The translations under genes were made by a program, and so were the position numbers. Source: Litsea cubeba (lineage: Eukaryota; Streptophyta; Magnoliopsida; Laurales; Lauraceae). From it: a DNA stretch of 64,000 nt. Positions 63,581 to 64,000 of this stretch are shown here, piece after piece. Positions within the stretch are counted from its first letter, which is position 1. Every line of letters starts with the position of its first letter. Under the pieces are notes generated by a model. That model saw only the letters and a program-made list of their open reading frames with translations. It had not been told where the DNA came from and made no database searches. The stretch is from NCBI GenBank assembly GCA_012931725.1, contig CM022948.1, forward strand, positions 77,820,276 to 77,884,275, given 5' to 3'.

Positions 63581-63961
63581 CTAACCCAATCCATTGGATC
63601 AGCCCACAAATCCTAATGGGATAACTGATTATTTTATTGTGGGAAGTTGATATTGTTTAGGATTCTAGTATCCTATTTGATTTAGTATTTTGAGTAGGAA
63701 GTTTCCTTGCTGATTTTATTATGGGAGTTTTATTCTTAGTAAGTAGATCCTAGTGAGGAAAGACTATTCTCTCTTCTCTATAAATATGTAAATTTCCTTT
63801 TGGGATAGACTGATCCGATTATTGAATAGAAGAATTACATATTGGCTTTGATTTTGTGTTTGTTTGCTTGCTTGCACATTCTCAAGTGTTTAGAATCTAT
63901 CTAGATTCAGCCAAATCCCATCTGTGGGTTTGGTCCATTCGATCTTGAATCCCGGGCTGCA
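63581..63961 (+). repeat. Right LTR of the gypsy element
   Basis: Copy of 60401-60779 with scattered differences (for example TGATTTTATTATGGGAG in place of TGATTTAGGAA), so the insertion is not recent. CTATAAATATG near 63778 matches the left LTR's promoter candidate. Confidence 0.8.
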
Positions 63962-64000
63962 TCAATCTTCCAAGGGATTAATCGAATCCAAAGATAGAGT

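Larger units (their letters stand above)
60401..63961 (+). mobile_element. Rearranged, degenerate Ty3/gypsy LTR retrotransposon
   Basis: Two ~380-bp direct repeats (about 60401-60779 and 63581-63961), both ending CCCGGGCTGCA, enclose 2.8 kb of broken gag-pol. On plus are parts of reverse transcriptase, RNase H and integrase in that order, which is the Ty3 order. The 60785-61300 segment is inverted: on minus it reads gag-like and protease-RT-linker-like peptides. Frameshifts, stops and a local duplication make it inactive. No matching 5-bp duplication was found. Confidence 0.88.

Overview
The window is nuclear DNA of a flowering plant. It has GT-AG introns of up to 18 kb, plant-type gene families, and almost every class of plant transposable element. 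I cannot name the lineage; long, TE-swollen introns are compatible with a magnoliid, another early-diverging angiosperm or a TE-rich eudicot, which is inference only.

Layout. At the left edge is the first coding exon of a minus-strand CASC3/MLN51/Barentsz-like exon-junction-complex gene (1131-1621), which continues off the window. Next come a Mutator-like foldback element with a perfect 9-bp target duplication (3488-4192) and a 3.3-kb terminal-inverted-repeat element holding a near-perfect 1.74-kb palindrome (4635-7934). The central 36 kb is one minus-strand gene of the SERINC/TMS1 membrane-protein family (start codon 45287, stop 9455). It has 12 coding exons that join without a frame break into 406 codons. 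A probable non-coding first exon lies near 47.7 kb. Its introns hold a captured-sequence TIR element (42919-44639), a decayed LTR element (38.0-39.5 kb), a solo LTR with a nested MITE (31293-34390), and an extraordinary array in intron 10. Right of the gene is about 10 kb of intergenic DNA with SINEs, a LINE tail and MITEs. A minus-strand NUP50-like nucleoporin gene with several apparent frameshifts follows (58685-59957). The window closes on a rearranged Ty3/gypsy element (60401-63961).

The standout system is the intron-10 array (11622-28220). Nine head-to-tail units of about 1.77 kb each carry a palindrome whose two ~0.7-kb arms are inverted copies of the 5' part of a plant non-specific lipid-transfer-protein-like gene (signal peptide plus a cysteine-rich domain cut off before the eighth Cys). 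Any transcript through a unit, on either strand, including the SERINC pre-mRNA, can fold into a long hairpin. That makes the array a strong candidate source of siRNAs aimed at LTP genes. Unit 5 keeps an intact right terminus, which shows the ancestral ~1.64-kb palindromic element. The unit junctions point to tandem duplication through a 5-bp GCCTT microhomology. A 270-bp miniature LTR retrotransposon with a perfect target duplication sits between the two blocks of the array.

The three genes act in separate processes (mRNA surveillance, membrane-lipid handling, nuclear transport). I see no operon-like or pathway link among them.
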